IMG/VR virus record: IMGVR_UViG_3300019487_000082
Coordinates: 1 to 28,023 of that record
Strand: one strand, 5' to 3'
Length of the DNA stretch: 28,023 nt
Origin: a virus
Below are positions 6,636 to 14,975 of the stretch, one piece after another. A program made the position numbers and the translations under genes. Positions within the stretch are counted from its first letter, which is position 1. Every line of letters starts with the position of its first letter. Below the pieces are notes generated by a model. The model ran no database searches, was not told the DNA's origin, and saw only the letters and a program-made list of their open reading frames with translations.

Positions 6636-7180
6636 TGGCGACCGAACTCAAGGCAAGCATCAAGGGCCTGGACAAGCTCGCGAAGAAGCTCGCCCGTCTC
6701 AAGCGCCCAGTGACGCGGTCGGAGGCAGATTCAATCGGGCAATCCGCTGTTGCGACGATGAAGGAGATGATCTCGAAGGGGCTCTCTCCCATCTCGGGTC
6801 CCGACATCAGACAACGCTTCGCGCCGTACAAATGGGCATCAGCGAAGAAGTCAGAGCGCAGCGGCAAGTACCCATGGTCAAAGATGAAGCAATATCCGGG
6901 GAAGAAGGTCACTCCGGTGAATCTCAAGCTCAGTGGAGGTCAACTCGACGACCTCGCTTACGAAGTGAAGGAGCTCGCCGGGGGAGGCACGGGAGTTGAG
7001 ATCGGTTACGACGACGAGCAGGCAATCAAACAGGAGAGCGGACACAGGGAAGGCGTCAATGGGCAGGCGAGTCGCCCGACGATTCCGGTACCGAAGAACG
7101 GCGAACGGTTTGCCACGAAGGTTGAGCAAGCGTACCTTCGCATCTTAAACGCGGCGATTAAGAAGATAATTGACTCTTGA
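6635..7180 (+). CDS. HK97 gp10-like head-tail connector / tail completion protein
   Basis: 181 residues. ATG 6635 overlaps the previous stop; an in-frame ATG at 6572 lies within the preceding gene and is less likely. The N-terminus KASIKGLDKLAKKLARLKR is typical of HK97 gp10-like tail-completion proteins. It is followed by SPISG, FAPYKWASAKK, PVNLKLSGGQLDDL and a GHREGVNGQASRPTIP stretch close to the C-terminus. These proteins plug or join the neck to the tail. It appears to be a distant paralog of the 5988 product. Confidence 0.75.
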   Translation: MATELKASIKGLDKLAKKLARLKRPVTRSEADSIGQSAVATMKEMISKGLSPISGPDIRQRFAPYKWASAKKSERSGKYPWSKMKQYPGKKVTPVNLKLSGGQLDDLAYEVKELAGGGTGVEIGYDDEQAIKQESGHREGVNGQASRPTIPVPKNGERFATKVEQAYLRILNAAIKKIIDS

Positions 7181-7223
7181 CAGCCGCTGGCTTCACAAAC
7201 CAAAAGCAAAGGGGCATACTAAA

Positions 7224-7898
7224 ATGGCAGACGAGAACACTCCGGGTAGCGGTGCTCCCGGTGCGCAAGGCGGTGCCGGCGCGACAGGTGGCAAGGTCGA
7301 TTCGACCAATACTCAGAACCAAGGAAAGACGGTCTCGTGGGAAGATCATCAGCGCGTTCTGACCGACATGCACAAGTTCAAAACTGAACTTGCTGACGCG
7401 AAGAAGCAGATTGATGACAAAGCCAACGAGGCGCTTCAGAAGAACGGCGACTACCAAAAGCTGTACGATCAGGAGAAGGCCAAAGTGGCTGACCTGACGA
7501 AGCAGCTCAAGGATGTCATCGCATTCAACGCCAACACTCATCGTCTCAACGAGGTGAAGGCGGCGGCTGCGACGGCCGGTCTTCGGAAGGAAGCCGTCAA
7601 GGATCTCGAGCTTCTTGATCTCAGCGCACTACCCGTCGAGTTGACGAGCCGTAACCGGTACATCGTCGAAGGCGTCGGGAGTTTCGTGGATGGTCTGAAG
7701 GTCGACAAGCCCCACTGGTTCCAGAACTTGAATGCGCCGGCTGTGAATACGGGGGGCGGTGCCCCTCCTCCTCCAACCGGCAAAATCACGGCTGCGGATG
7801 TGGCTCAGGCGGAGATCGATGCCCGAAAGGGAAAGATCACCAAGGCTGAGTATCATGCGAAACATGAGGCCTACGTCAAGCAGTCGAAGGCTTCTTAA
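7224..7898 (+). CDS. Capsid scaffolding protein
   Basis: 224 residues; ATG 7224 (MADENT) has AAGGGG about ten bases upstream. An acidic, Gly-rich disordered start is followed by a coiled coil (about 40-100, with repeated Lys/Glu/Asp heptads such as KFKTELADAKKQIDDKANEA), a middle region and a basic C-terminal helix (DARKGKITKAEYHAKHEAYVK) of the sort that binds the capsid protein. Position immediately before the major capsid gene fits a scaffold that guides prohead assembly. No protease domain or cleavage motif is apparent. Confidence 0.85.
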   Translation: MADENTPGSGAPGAQGGAGATGGKVDSTNTQNQGKTVSWEDHQRVLTDMHKFKTELADAKKQIDDKANEALQKNGDYQKLYDQEKAKVADLTKQLKDVIAFNANTHRLNEVKAAAATAGLRKEAVKDLELLDLSALPVELTSRNRYIVEGVGSFVDGLKVDKPHWFQNLNAPAVNTGGGAPPPPTGKITAADVAQAEIDARKGKITKAEYHAKHEAYVKQSKAS

Positions 7899-7917
7899 CC
7901 ACTAACCGGAGGCTTAA

Positions 7918-8760
7918 ATGGCCGACCAATTCATGACCGCGGGGGTGGAACTCGACGCGCTCAAACCTGAGGTTTGGAGTGCGCTGTTCTACCCGACCCT
8001 GTTGGAGGCCCTGCCCTTCAACGATTCCATTGCTCGCCAATACGAAGGGGAGATCCGAGCGTTGGGGAACATCGTGAACATCACGAGCTTCCCTCAGTTC
8101 GGTCAAGCCCAGACGGTATTGGAAGGCCAGAAAGTCGACGCGAACAGCATCACGGCGGCCAGCTCGCAACTGACCATCAACAAGATGATCGTCCAGGATT
8201 TCATCATCACGGACGTCGCGCAGATCCAAACGCTCGACGCCGCGAATGCGATCCGCGATCTCGCGTTCTTCAGCATCATGAAGCGGATGCAGACGGAGAT
8301 CATCGGAGCGATTGTCCCGTCGGCCGCGGCACCGGATCACAGCATCGCCTATGACTCGGGCACCACGTTGGCGCTCGCCGATATCCTCGAAGCCAAGGAG
8401 CTTCTGGATGACGCCGATGTGCCCGACGATGGCACCCGGAACATGATTCTGGGCTCGGCGCAGTGGAACGACATCTTCAACATCACCGGCTTGACGAGCC
8501 GCGACTTCATCAACGGGAATCCGTTGGAGTCCGGTTCATTGCCCGCGAGAGTCCTCGGGTTCATCCCGAAGATGACCACGGAAGCCGGGAGCGTGTCGTA
8601 CTTCTTCCACCCGATCTTCCAGCAGCTCGCTGTGCAGATGGGGTTGACCACGAAGTTGTTCGACATGGGAGTGAGTGGCTATCGGTCGGTGCGCGTGAAC
8701 AGCACCGTGCTGATGGGCCACCTCCAGGTGTCCAATCTTCGAGTCGTGACCATCGGGTGA
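7918..8760 (+). CDS. Major capsid protein (HK97 fold)
   Basis: 280 residues from ATG 7918, with GGAGG just upstream. The features fit an HK97-fold capsid subunit: an N-terminal arm, GNIVNITSFPQFGQAQTV, AASSQLTINKMIVQDFIITDVAQ for the E-loop and spine region, an Ala-rich A-domain part, and a C-terminal GVSGYRSVRVNSTVLMG strand segment. It is short for the family. Scaffolding is supplied by the separate gene upstream, and I see no maturation protease in the window. A GC-rich hairpin follows at 8777-8802. Confidence 0.9.
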   Translation: MADQFMTAGVELDALKPEVWSALFYPTLLEALPFNDSIARQYEGEIRALGNIVNITSFPQFGQAQTVLEGQKVDANSITAASSQLTINKMIVQDFIITDVAQIQTLDAANAIRDLAFFSIMKRMQTEIIGAIVPSAAAPDHSIAYDSGTTLALADILEAKELLDDADVPDDGTRNMILGSAQWNDIFNITGLTSRDFINGNPLESGSLPARVLGFIPKMTTEAGSVSYFFHPIFQQLAVQMGLTTKLFDMGVSGYRSVRVNSTVLMGHLQVSNLRVVTIG

Positions 8761-8776
8761 CGACCGGCTAGTTTGA

Positions 8777-8802
8777 AGCCCCCGGGGGAGACCTCGGGGG
8801 CT
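8777..8802 (+). terminator. GC-rich hairpin after the major capsid gene
   Basis: AGCCCCCG (8777-8784) pairs perfectly with CGGGGGCT (8795-8802) around a 10-base loop. What follows is GGGACTAG and an A-rich run rather than a U-tract, so it is at best a partial terminator, or an mRNA 3' stabiliser. It lies 17 bases after the capsid stop and ends just before the ribosome site of the 8836 gene. Confidence 0.6.
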
Positions 8803-8835
8803 GGGACTAGAAAAAGAAACTCAGAGGAGATCGAG

Positions 8836-9432
8836 ATGAAACCTTTCAAGACTCTGTTCCTGGCCCTGGTCGTCGCAATGGCGGCGATTCTGGGGATCAT
8901 GGTGCTGCCGACCGTAGGCGATGCCGCGATCTCCTCGGCTGTCCCGTCTCTCGCAACTAAGGTGAAGTTCCAGCAGGTGGTTTACGTCGGAGGCACCACG
9001 GTCGGACGCGGTGACAAGACCGGCGTCGACCGAGGGAATGCCCTTCCCTTCGCCGACCAGGATCTCTGGCGCATTCCGGCCAACGTGGTCATCGAGAAAG
9101 TCTACGTCGTCATCGATACGGCGGTGACCGGGACGACGGACATTGACATCGGTGATGACGACGATGCGGATGGCTTCGTCGACGGATCTCTGTCGCTGAC
9201 CCTTGGAACTCCGGGAATGTACGGATGGGATGTGAAGAACGCCGGTGCGTATCTGCGCATCCAAACCGCTGGTGCCACGGATGCCGCCGATATCTACGTC
9301 GTGCCCAACGCGAAGCATTACTCCGCAAGCGGCAAGGAAGTGAAGATGGACATCACCACGGCCAACACCGCTGGTGAGTTGCGAGTCTTCATCGAGGGCT
9401 ACAGCCTCGGCGCGAATAGCGTGACGTTCTGA
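8836..9432 (+). CDS. Decoration-like head protein with N-terminal signal peptide
   Basis: 198 residues. ATG 8836 is supported by AGAGGAG six to eight bases upstream; an earlier in-frame start at 8773 would overlap the hairpin. Residues 1-30 form a textbook Sec signal or anchor: MKPFKT, then a hydrophobic run LFLALVVAMAAILGIMVLP, then VGDA|A as a candidate cleavage site. The rest looks beta-rich. TDIDIGDDDDADGFVDG (101-117) resembles the acidic loop of phage capsid decoration proteins that lie next to the major capsid gene. Whether it reaches the virion or the periplasm is open. No alternative start removes the signal without losing the ribosome site. Confidence 0.78.
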   Translation: MKPFKTLFLALVVAMAAILGIMVLPTVGDAAISSAVPSLATKVKFQQVVYVGGTTVGRGDKTGVDRGNALPFADQDLWRIPANVVIEKVYVVIDTAVTGTTDIDIGDDDDADGFVDGSLSLTLGTPGMYGWDVKNAGAYLRIQTAGATDAADIYVVPNAKHYSASGKEVKMDITTANTAGELRVFIEGYSLGANSVTF

Positions 9433-9447
9433 TTCTTCGTGTGTCCA

Positions 9448-9489
9448 TGGGGCTCCTGGATTCATGGTAACTGAGTTCCAGGAGCCCCA
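9448..9489 (+). terminator. Strong perfect hairpin after the decoration-like gene
   Basis: TGGGGCTCCTGGA (9448-9460) is perfectly complementary to TCCAGGAGCCCCA (9477-9489), a 13-bp stem with a 16-base loop. No U-tract follows (CTCCTCACC). It lies in the 75-bp gap before the 9508 gene. It probably attenuates read-through or protects the transcript end. Together with 8777-8802 it brackets the 8836 gene. Confidence 0.65.
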
Positions 9490-9507
9490 CTCCTCACCGG
9501 GGGCCAG

Positions 9508-10308
9508 ATGAGTCTGTTGCTCCGAAACATCACGCGCACAGCTAAGAACTCGACTGAAACCACGCTCGAGACGAAAGAAGCCAACTCGGACACGTTGGCG
9601 TTCGCTCTCCTCACGACCGATGCGTTCTATATCGGGAGCAGAGACAAGTTCGCCGCCAGGTACTTCCACCTCAGCACACTGAACACGAACACAGGCACTC
9701 TGGCTGTGACATACTGGAACGGGACGTCATTCGCCGCAGTGACCGATCTCGTAGATCAGACGAAGCACTTCACCCGCAATGGGTTCCTTTCCTGGGTGAA
9801 CGCAACGGATTGGCAGAAGTCGGAGATCACCGGAGTCGACGAGGAGCTCTACTGGATTCGCGTCAAGGTGAGCACCAATCTCAGCGCTGGGACCATTCTC
9901 CAGGCCGTGCTCAACCTGTTCTGCGACGACACGCTAGTAAAGAAATACTACCCGGACCTAATCAATGACACGCGGTACCTGCCCGACAGCCGCACCGATT
10001 TCCTCGAGCAGTACGAGGCGGCCCGAGATCTCGTCGCCCTGCGCCTAAAACAGGACAAGATCATCGATGACATCAGTCAGATCATTGACCCCAATGAGGT
10101 CTGCGTTGCCGCGGTTCACGCGTTCGCGCACATCCTCCTGCAACCGATAACGAACCCGGAGGAGGATACTCGGGCGCGCGATTCTGAGCGGGCGATGAAC
10201 CACGAGCTGAACCGAGTGCGCCTCAGCCTCGACTTGGACAAGTCAGGAATCATCGAGGACACCGAACGGAACTACGCCGACGTATTCATTCCAAGGGGTG
10301 GGTTCTAG
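9508..10308 (+). CDS. Head-tail connector-like structural protein
   Basis: 266 residues from ATG 9508 with a G-rich site (GGGGG) upstream. The first ~135 residues look like a beta-sandwich (FYIGSRDKFAARYFHLS, TLAVTYWNGTSFAAV, FTRNGFLSWVN, YWIRVKVSTNLSAGT), as in many virion surface modules. The C-terminal part is helical (EQYEAARDLVALRLKQ, VHAFAHILLQ), like head-tail adaptor proteins. It may therefore be a fusion of a surface module to a neck adaptor. Position between head and tail genes agrees. Family assignment is tentative. Confidence 0.65.
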   Translation: MSLLLRNITRTAKNSTETTLETKEANSDTLAFALLTTDAFYIGSRDKFAARYFHLSTLNTNTGTLAVTYWNGTSFAAVTDLVDQTKHFTRNGFLSWVNATDWQKSEITGVDEELYWIRVKVSTNLSAGTILQAVLNLFCDDTLVKKYYPDLINDTRYLPDSRTDFLEQYEAARDLVALRLKQDKIIDDISQIIDPNEVCVAAVHAFAHILLQPITNPEEDTRARDSERAMNHELNRVRLSLDLDKSGIIEDTERNYADVFIPRGGF

Positions 10309-10761
10309 ATGGCGGCCATCGTCACCGACATCAGAGCGGCGATCCTCGCGCAGCAAGCAACGACACTCGGTGGGACGTATCAGCGCATCCCATACGTCTT
10401 CAACGTCGAACGCATGGACATCAGGACCGCACGACTCGGCTACGGGTGCAGGGCGCTCGGTGGTGTTCCTCCAGACGTGCAGATGAATCGCACGTTCACC
10501 ATCGATCAAGGCTTTGAGATGGTCTTCACCGACACCTTTGCGAAGGACGTGAAGGATCTGGACAAGGAAACCGCGATTGACACCATGTTCAACAAAGCAG
10601 ACGAGGTGATGAAAGCCATCGTCAACACCAAGCTCGGCCTCTCTGCGACCGTTCTTTTCGTCGGAGCGCCAACATACGCGGAGCCGGAATTAGTAAGGGC
10701 CGCCAAAGTGGTGGTACTTAGGGTACAGTTTATTGTGAAGTACAGGACCGCACTGTCCTGA
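10309..10761 (+). CDS. Tail terminator / neck-like protein
   Basis: 150 residues. ATG 10309 directly follows the preceding TAG with no gap, and GGGGTGGG upstream can act as a ribosome site. The compact alpha/beta sequence has an N-terminal helix, RIPYVFNVERMD, a central FTIDQGFEMVFTDTF and a C-terminal strand VVVLRVQFIVKYRTAL. Size and location between the connector and the tail tube match tail-terminator proteins that cap the tail. No diagnostic motif is recognised. Confidence 0.6.
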   Translation: MAAIVTDIRAAILAQQATTLGGTYQRIPYVFNVERMDIRTARLGYGCRALGGVPPDVQMNRTFTIDQGFEMVFTDTFAKDVKDLDKETAIDTMFNKADEVMKAIVNTKLGLSATVLFVGAPTYAEPELVRAAKVVVLRVQFIVKYRTALS

Positions 10762-10779
10762 CTTTGAAAGGGGAATCCA

Positions 10780-11973
10780 ATGGCCACGGGACTTGTCAGG
10801 AACAACAGCATCTTCGCGCTGAAAGAGGAGTCGACCGAGGGCACATACGCTCCACCGGCAGCGACGACGGACTACCTGCAAGCTCTCGAAGGGTTCTCTT
10901 TCAAACCTTCGCGGGAAGTTTTGGATCGCTCAATCATCACGGCCTCCCCGGGAAGGGAAGCGCCGAAGATGGGCGTCAAGGCTTCTCAGGCGTCGATCCC
11001 AGTCGAGTTCCGGGGCTCTGGTGTCGAGGGTGGCGACGTCGACTTCTCCCTGCTCCTGAAGGGCGCGCTCGGTACATCGCGCAGCGCATCCACGACGACC
11101 ACCACGAAAGCAGTGGGCAATACGTCGACGGTCCTGCAGATCGAGGATGCGGACATCTCGAAGTTCGCGGTCGGCGACATGGTGGTGGTTAAGAAATCCG
11201 GGCAATACGAGATGCGCCCGATTTCCGCGGTGGACACGACCATCGGCGCCGCGACCATCACATTCCCCTTCGCACTCGACGGAGGCGCCCCTGGTGCCAG
11301 CGTCGTGGTGTCGAAGTTCCTGACCTATCTAACGGCGGCCGTTGGACATCCGCATATGAGCCTCTCGGCTTACTGGGCGAATGAGATTCGCGACTCGCTC
11401 ATCGGTGGTATGGTCACGTCCATGGCTTTGGAGAACTGGGCGCCTGGCAAGCTCGCGAACTGGAGCTTCGGTCTCGAAGGTTTGAGCTTCGACCGCATCG
11501 ATGGGGCGGCTCCTCACACGCCGGCCTACGACACCGGAACGCCTCCGGTGATCTTAAACGCCTGTGTGTGGCGCGATGGGTTGGATACTCGTGTCAGTCA
11601 GCTCGGCGTGAATGTCAGCAACGTGCTCGGGTTCCTGACCGATAGCTGTTCGTCGAATGGACGACGGGCGGCTCGCGTGAAGGAACGCGAGATCAGCGGC
11701 TCGTTCAATCCCTACATGGACGATGCCGACGTGGATCACTTCACCGATTGGGTTGCTGGGACGCAGTTCTCTCTGTTCGCGTACGCTTACAATCCATCGG
11801 CAGTTGCGGGTCAGGGAGAGATGGGATCCTTTGTCGGCATCTGGCTTCCTCAGTGCGTGGCGATTGACTTCGCTCCGAACGAAGCCGACGGTATCATGGT
11901 CAATGACATTGGCTTCCGAGCCACCAGGGGATCCAACGGCACGCAAGAGGAGATGTACCTGGGGCTCGTCTAA
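10780..11973 (+). CDS. Major tail tube protein
   Basis: 397 residues from ATG 10780, with AAAGGGG upstream. The sequence is beta-rich with Gly/Ser/Thr-heavy strands and the phrase LVRNNSIFALKEESTEGTYA near the start, as in siphovirus tail tube proteins that stack into the rigid inner tube. It is large for the family; a segment around 105-160 (TSTVLQIEDADISKFAVGD) looks like an inserted beta domain, possibly displayed on the tail surface. The next genes are the tail assembly chaperones, the standard order. Confidence 0.8.
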   Translation: MATGLVRNNSIFALKEESTEGTYAPPAATTDYLQALEGFSFKPSREVLDRSIITASPGREAPKMGVKASQASIPVEFRGSGVEGGDVDFSLLLKGALGTSRSASTTTTTKAVGNTSTVLQIEDADISKFAVGDMVVVKKSGQYEMRPISAVDTTIGAATITFPFALDGGAPGASVVVSKFLTYLTAAVGHPHMSLSAYWANEIRDSLIGGMVTSMALENWAPGKLANWSFGLEGLSFDRIDGAAPHTPAYDTGTPPVILNACVWRDGLDTRVSQLGVNVSNVLGFLTDSCSSNGRRAARVKEREISGSFNPYMDDADVDHFTDWVAGTQFSLFAYAYNPSAVAGQGEMGSFVGIWLPQCVAIDFAPNEADGIMVNDIGFRATRGSNGTQEEMYLGLV

Positions 11974-11987
11974 GGAGGACACCCCAA

Positions 11988-12422
11988 GTGGTCATCTACC
12001 GTCTAACAGATCGCATCCCGGTGAAGATCGGGCCGGTGACGTTTCACCTATCCCCACTCTCCCACTATCAGAAGGCAGCCCTTCTTGACTTCCGCCGACA
12101 GATGAAGGGTGAGGAGATCGTCGAGATGTTCAAGCTCACGGAGCGTGTGCTCGCGTGCAGCATCAAGAAAGTCGACGGCCTGACTCTCACCGATGGAACC
12201 GACTACGAGCTCAGCTTCGACCAGAACGGAGAGCTGACGTCGGATTGCGTCGGGGAGCTGATGCAGTTGGACAGTAGTGACAAGTTGATTGAGGTGGCTC
12301 AGAAGTTCGCCTTCCAAGGCATCGCTGACCTTGGATTGGATGGGGTGGAGATCGACCTCGGTCCAGTTGCAGGTGTGGAAAAAAAATCATCGGCCCAGCG
12401 GTCGGCGCGGTCAGCTCGGTAA
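11988..12422 (+). CDS. Tail assembly chaperone, short form (gpG-like)
   Basis: 144 residues from GTG 11988, with AAGGAGG about eight bases upstream (11973-11979). By analogy with lambda gpG, it coats the tape measure protein and recruits tail tube subunits. Beta-rich start (VIYRLTDRIPVKIGPVTFHLS), then helical (LLDFRRQM, EMFKLTERVL). The frame reaches a slippery A-run at 12379-12386 and, without a shift, ends shortly after with a Ser/Arg-rich tail. No similarity beyond position and frameshift architecture is claimed. Confidence 0.82.
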   Translation: MVIYRLTDRIPVKIGPVTFHLSPLSHYQKAALLDFRRQMKGEEIVEMFKLTERVLACSIKKVDGLTLTDGTDYELSFDQNGELTSDCVGELMQLDSSDKLIEVAQKFAFQGIADLGLDGVEIDLGPVAGVEKKSSAQRSARSAR

Positions 12423-12883
12423 TCCGAGACGCGGCTCTGGGCCTGTCTCAGTTGTCGAATCGAGAATGGGTGGAATTGAGAGCCACCCTACACGCGGCAG
12501 AGAATCAGGACCTCATCTGTGAGAACTGTCTGACTAGATACGGGCCCAACGTCGATGCTGGGGTGAAGATGAGGGCATCGAGGGGCTGCGAAGTACCAAG
12601 CACAGAGGTGGTCTTCAAGTTGGATGAGGACAGGCTCAAGTTCAGGCGATGCGTCGGGAACTTCGTCTCGCACCAGATCTTCAAGTGGGTGATGGTCAGC
12701 GACAAGTTCCATCAGGGCGTGATGCCTTTCGACGGAGCGCTGATGGCTCAACCGGCCAAGGCGGTCGAGTTGTTCACGGCTATCGAGGTTTGGAGGCAAG
12801 AGGTACAGTCGAAGAAGATGAAGGAGCATCAGGCCAAGATGGCCAGGAGAGCAATGGGTGGCAGAAAACCGGGTCATAATTGA
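11988..12883 (+). CDS. Tail assembly chaperone, -1 frameshift fusion (gpGT-like)
   Basis: A -1 shift at A-AAA-AAA (12380-12386) joins 133 codons of the short form to 165 residues of the -1 frame (IIGPAVGAVSSVIRDAALG onward), ending at the TAA at 12881-12883. The -1 frame is open from the slip site, contains no ribosome site or good start near 12452, and its C-terminal part includes ICENCLTRYG and a helical KKMKEHQAKMARRAMGG tail. Siphovirus G/GT chaperones use exactly this arrangement between tail tube and tape measure. The join covers 11988-12386 and 12386-12883 with one base read twice. Confidence 0.88.
12380..12443 (+). promoter_or_regulatory. Programmed -1 ribosomal frameshift signal
   Basis: The slippery heptamer A-AAA-AAA occupies 12380-12386 in the correct phase (zero frame GAA-AAA-AAA). 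After a 5-base spacer, GGCCCAG (12392-12398) is complementary to CTGGGCC (12437-12443), a perfect 7-bp stem. A second hairpin CTCGG (12415-12419) with CCGAG (12424-12428) sits inside. This matches the classic slip site, spacer and stimulatory structure layout. Confidence 0.85.
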
Positions 12884-14975
12884 TTTCAGCGTCACCGGAA
12901 ACGGTGAGGTTCAGATCAATAAGGTCGGCAAGGCCGTCGAGGACCTTGGTGAGAACGGCCAGAAGAGCCTTGGCAAGCTCTCCGGTGCCTTCAACGTATT
13001 CGCTGGCACCCTCGCTTCGGACGTCGTCCTGGGGGCATTCAACAAGCTCGCAGGGGCAGCCAGGGCGCTATTCGATCTTTTCGTCGTCGACGGCATCAAG
13101 GCCGCGGTAGAGCAGCAGGATGCGCTGAATCGACTCGGCACGGCGATGGAGATCGCTGGGCAGGCCTCCGAGGGCGCACTCGACGCATTCGACGCGTTCG
13201 CGTCAGAGATCCAGGCCACCACGAAGTTCACGGATGACGCGGTCATCAGTGCCGGTGCTCTCATCGAATCTCTGACGCAGTTAGATGAGGAGGGCCTGGA
13301 GCGGGCAACGCGCGCCTCCATCGATCTCGCCGCGGCTCTCGGGAAGGACCTCGACACTGCAAGTCAATTGGTTGCGAAAGCACTCGAGGGCAACACCGCG
13401 GCGTTGGCCAAGTTCGGTATCAGGGTAGAGGAGGGGAAGACCAAGGCCGAAACCTTCGAGAATGTCCTGTCGAAACTCGAAGCGCGGTTCGGCGGAACGG
13501 CACAGCAGCAGATCAATACCTATAGCGGTGCGATTGCCGTCCTCGAGCATAACTTCGGTGAGATCGGCGAGTCGGTCGGCAACGCCATCATCACCAATCA
13601 GAGTCTTGTCAATGTCCTCAAAGCGGCGAACGACATCATCACCAGCGTCAACGAATCGGTGAAGGACCAGAAGGGCGGGATGCAATCTCTCGTCTCAGAC
13701 GGGATTCTGCTCCTACTCGATTCAATGTCGGTTCTCGTCACGGTTTCTCAACTCGTCGTGGATGGATTCCTGCGCATCAAAGCCACTGCCATCGGCTTGC
13801 AGGGCGACATCTCCACCGTCACCAACATTCTCACCCTCGGTCTGACCGATGCCGGGAAGCGTGCTGAGGAGAGTTCGGCGAAGTTCAAGGAGATCAAGAA
13901 GAGCATCGAGGAACTTGAGGCAGGCAATGGACTGCTCGGCAAGATCCAAGACAGCTTGCAGAAACTCAGAGATGCCGCTGCGGCCGGAGTCGGCGCAATC
14001 GCCGACAACGGGACAAGGGCCACCAATTCGCTCAAAGGGGCTGCTGAGGGCGCTGAGGAACTATCTAAAGCTCAACTGAAACTCATTGAACAGGGAGTTC
14101 AGCTAGCTCAACAAGGGGTAGATAAAGACCCGGCAGAGAAGTACCAACGTGAAGTCGAGGCGCTCAACGCAGCACTTGAAGCGAACAAGATCTCTCTCAT
14201 GGAGTACGAGCTGGCACGACTCCAGTTTGAACAAGAGGCAAACGAGAAACTTCTTGAAGGCCAAGTCCAGCTCGCTGACCAACTCATCGCAGAGAATCAG
14301 AGAGCAGCTCAGCAATTCAGTTTCACGAACGCCGAAACAATTCGAGAGAATGATGAGAAGCTCAAGACGATTCTTGAGAACGAAGGGCTCAGCGCAAAGC
14401 AGCGCGCCAAGATCGAGCGAGGCATCGCAGAGAACTCGAAGCAGATCGAAGCTGAGCGCGGACGCGCCATCATGTCCAGCCTGGACAACCTGGCGAGCTT
14501 TCAGAACGCGAAGTCCAAGGAGATCGCTGCCGTCGGAAAAGCGGCGGCCATCATTCGTGCGACGATTGACACGTATCAGGGCGCATCTGCGGCGGCATCG
14601 GCTTTGGCCGGCATCCCCATCGTAGGGCCAGTCCTCGCAGCAGCAGCGGCAGCCACTTTCATCGCGGCCGGCTTGGCCCGAGTCGCACAGATCTCCGGCG
14701 TGCAACTAGCTGAAGGTATCACGTCGGTCCCGGCAGGATTTCCCAATGACACGTTTCAGGCTCGGTTGTCCTCAGGTGAACGAGTGGTTGACGCGGGGAC
14801 AAACGAGGATCTTAAGCTCATGACCGCGACGTTCCCGATGGTCGTCTCCCTACTTGGAGGAATCCTAGGTCGATTGAGCACACTCGAGACCAAGACGACG
14901 GTGAACATCGGGACGAGGACATTGGTCGAAGAGGTTCGCAGCGGCATCCAAGCCGGGAGGACTCTCGATGTCTGA
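12858..14975 (+). CDS. Tail tape measure protein
   Basis: 705 residues from GTG 12858, with AGGAG about nine bases upstream, overlapping the GT frame by 26 bases. Long helical regions, an early Ala/Gly-rich hydrophobic stretch (LASDVVLGAFNKLAGAARALFDLFVV, split around residue 60-75) and a second near 575-600 (GIPIVGPVLAAAAAATF) are typical of tape measures. It sets tail length and is ejected with the DNA. At about 0.15 nm per residue, the tail would be roughly 100 nm (inference). Residues 80-200 carry the TMP-typical pattern ATKFTDDAVISAGALIES. Confidence 0.92.
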   Translation: MAENRVIIDFSVTGNGEVQINKVGKAVEDLGENGQKSLGKLSGAFNVFAGTLASDVVLGAFNKLAGAARALFDLFVVDGIKAAVEQQDALNRLGTAMEIAGQASEGALDAFDAFASEIQATTKFTDDAVISAGALIESLTQLDEEGLERATRASIDLAAALGKDLDTASQLVAKALEGNTAALAKFGIRVEEGKTKAETFENVLSKLEARFGGTAQQQINTYSGAIAVLEHNFGEIGESVGNAIITNQSLVNVLKAANDIITSVNESVKDQKGGMQSLVSDGILLLLDSMSVLVTVSQLVVDGFLRIKATAIGLQGDISTVTNILTLGLTDAGKRAEESSAKFKEIKKSIEELEAGNGLLGKIQDSLQKLRDAAAAGVGAIADNGTRATNSLKGAAEGAEELSKAQLKLIEQGVQLAQQGVDKDPAEKYQREVEALNAALEANKISLMEYELARLQFEQEANEKLLEGQVQLADQLIAENQRAAQQFSFTNAETIRENDEKLKTILENEGLSAKQRAKIERGIAENSKQIEAERGRAIMSSLDNLASFQNAKSKEIAAVGKAAAIIRATIDTYQGASAAASALAGIPIVGPVLAAAAAATFIAAGLARVAQISGVQLAEGITSVPAGFPNDTFQARLSSGERVVDAGTNEDLKLMTATFPMVVSLLGGILGRLSTLETKTTVNIGTRTLVEEVRSGIQAGRTLDV

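Noticed and set aside
8821-9669. 282-residue minus-strand open frame
   Set aside because: Antisense to the decoration-like and connector genes and spans two hairpins; no support.
12452-12883. Independent gene starting at TTG 12452
   Set aside because: No ribosome site there; the frame is open back to the slippery site, so frameshift from the 11988 gene explains it better.
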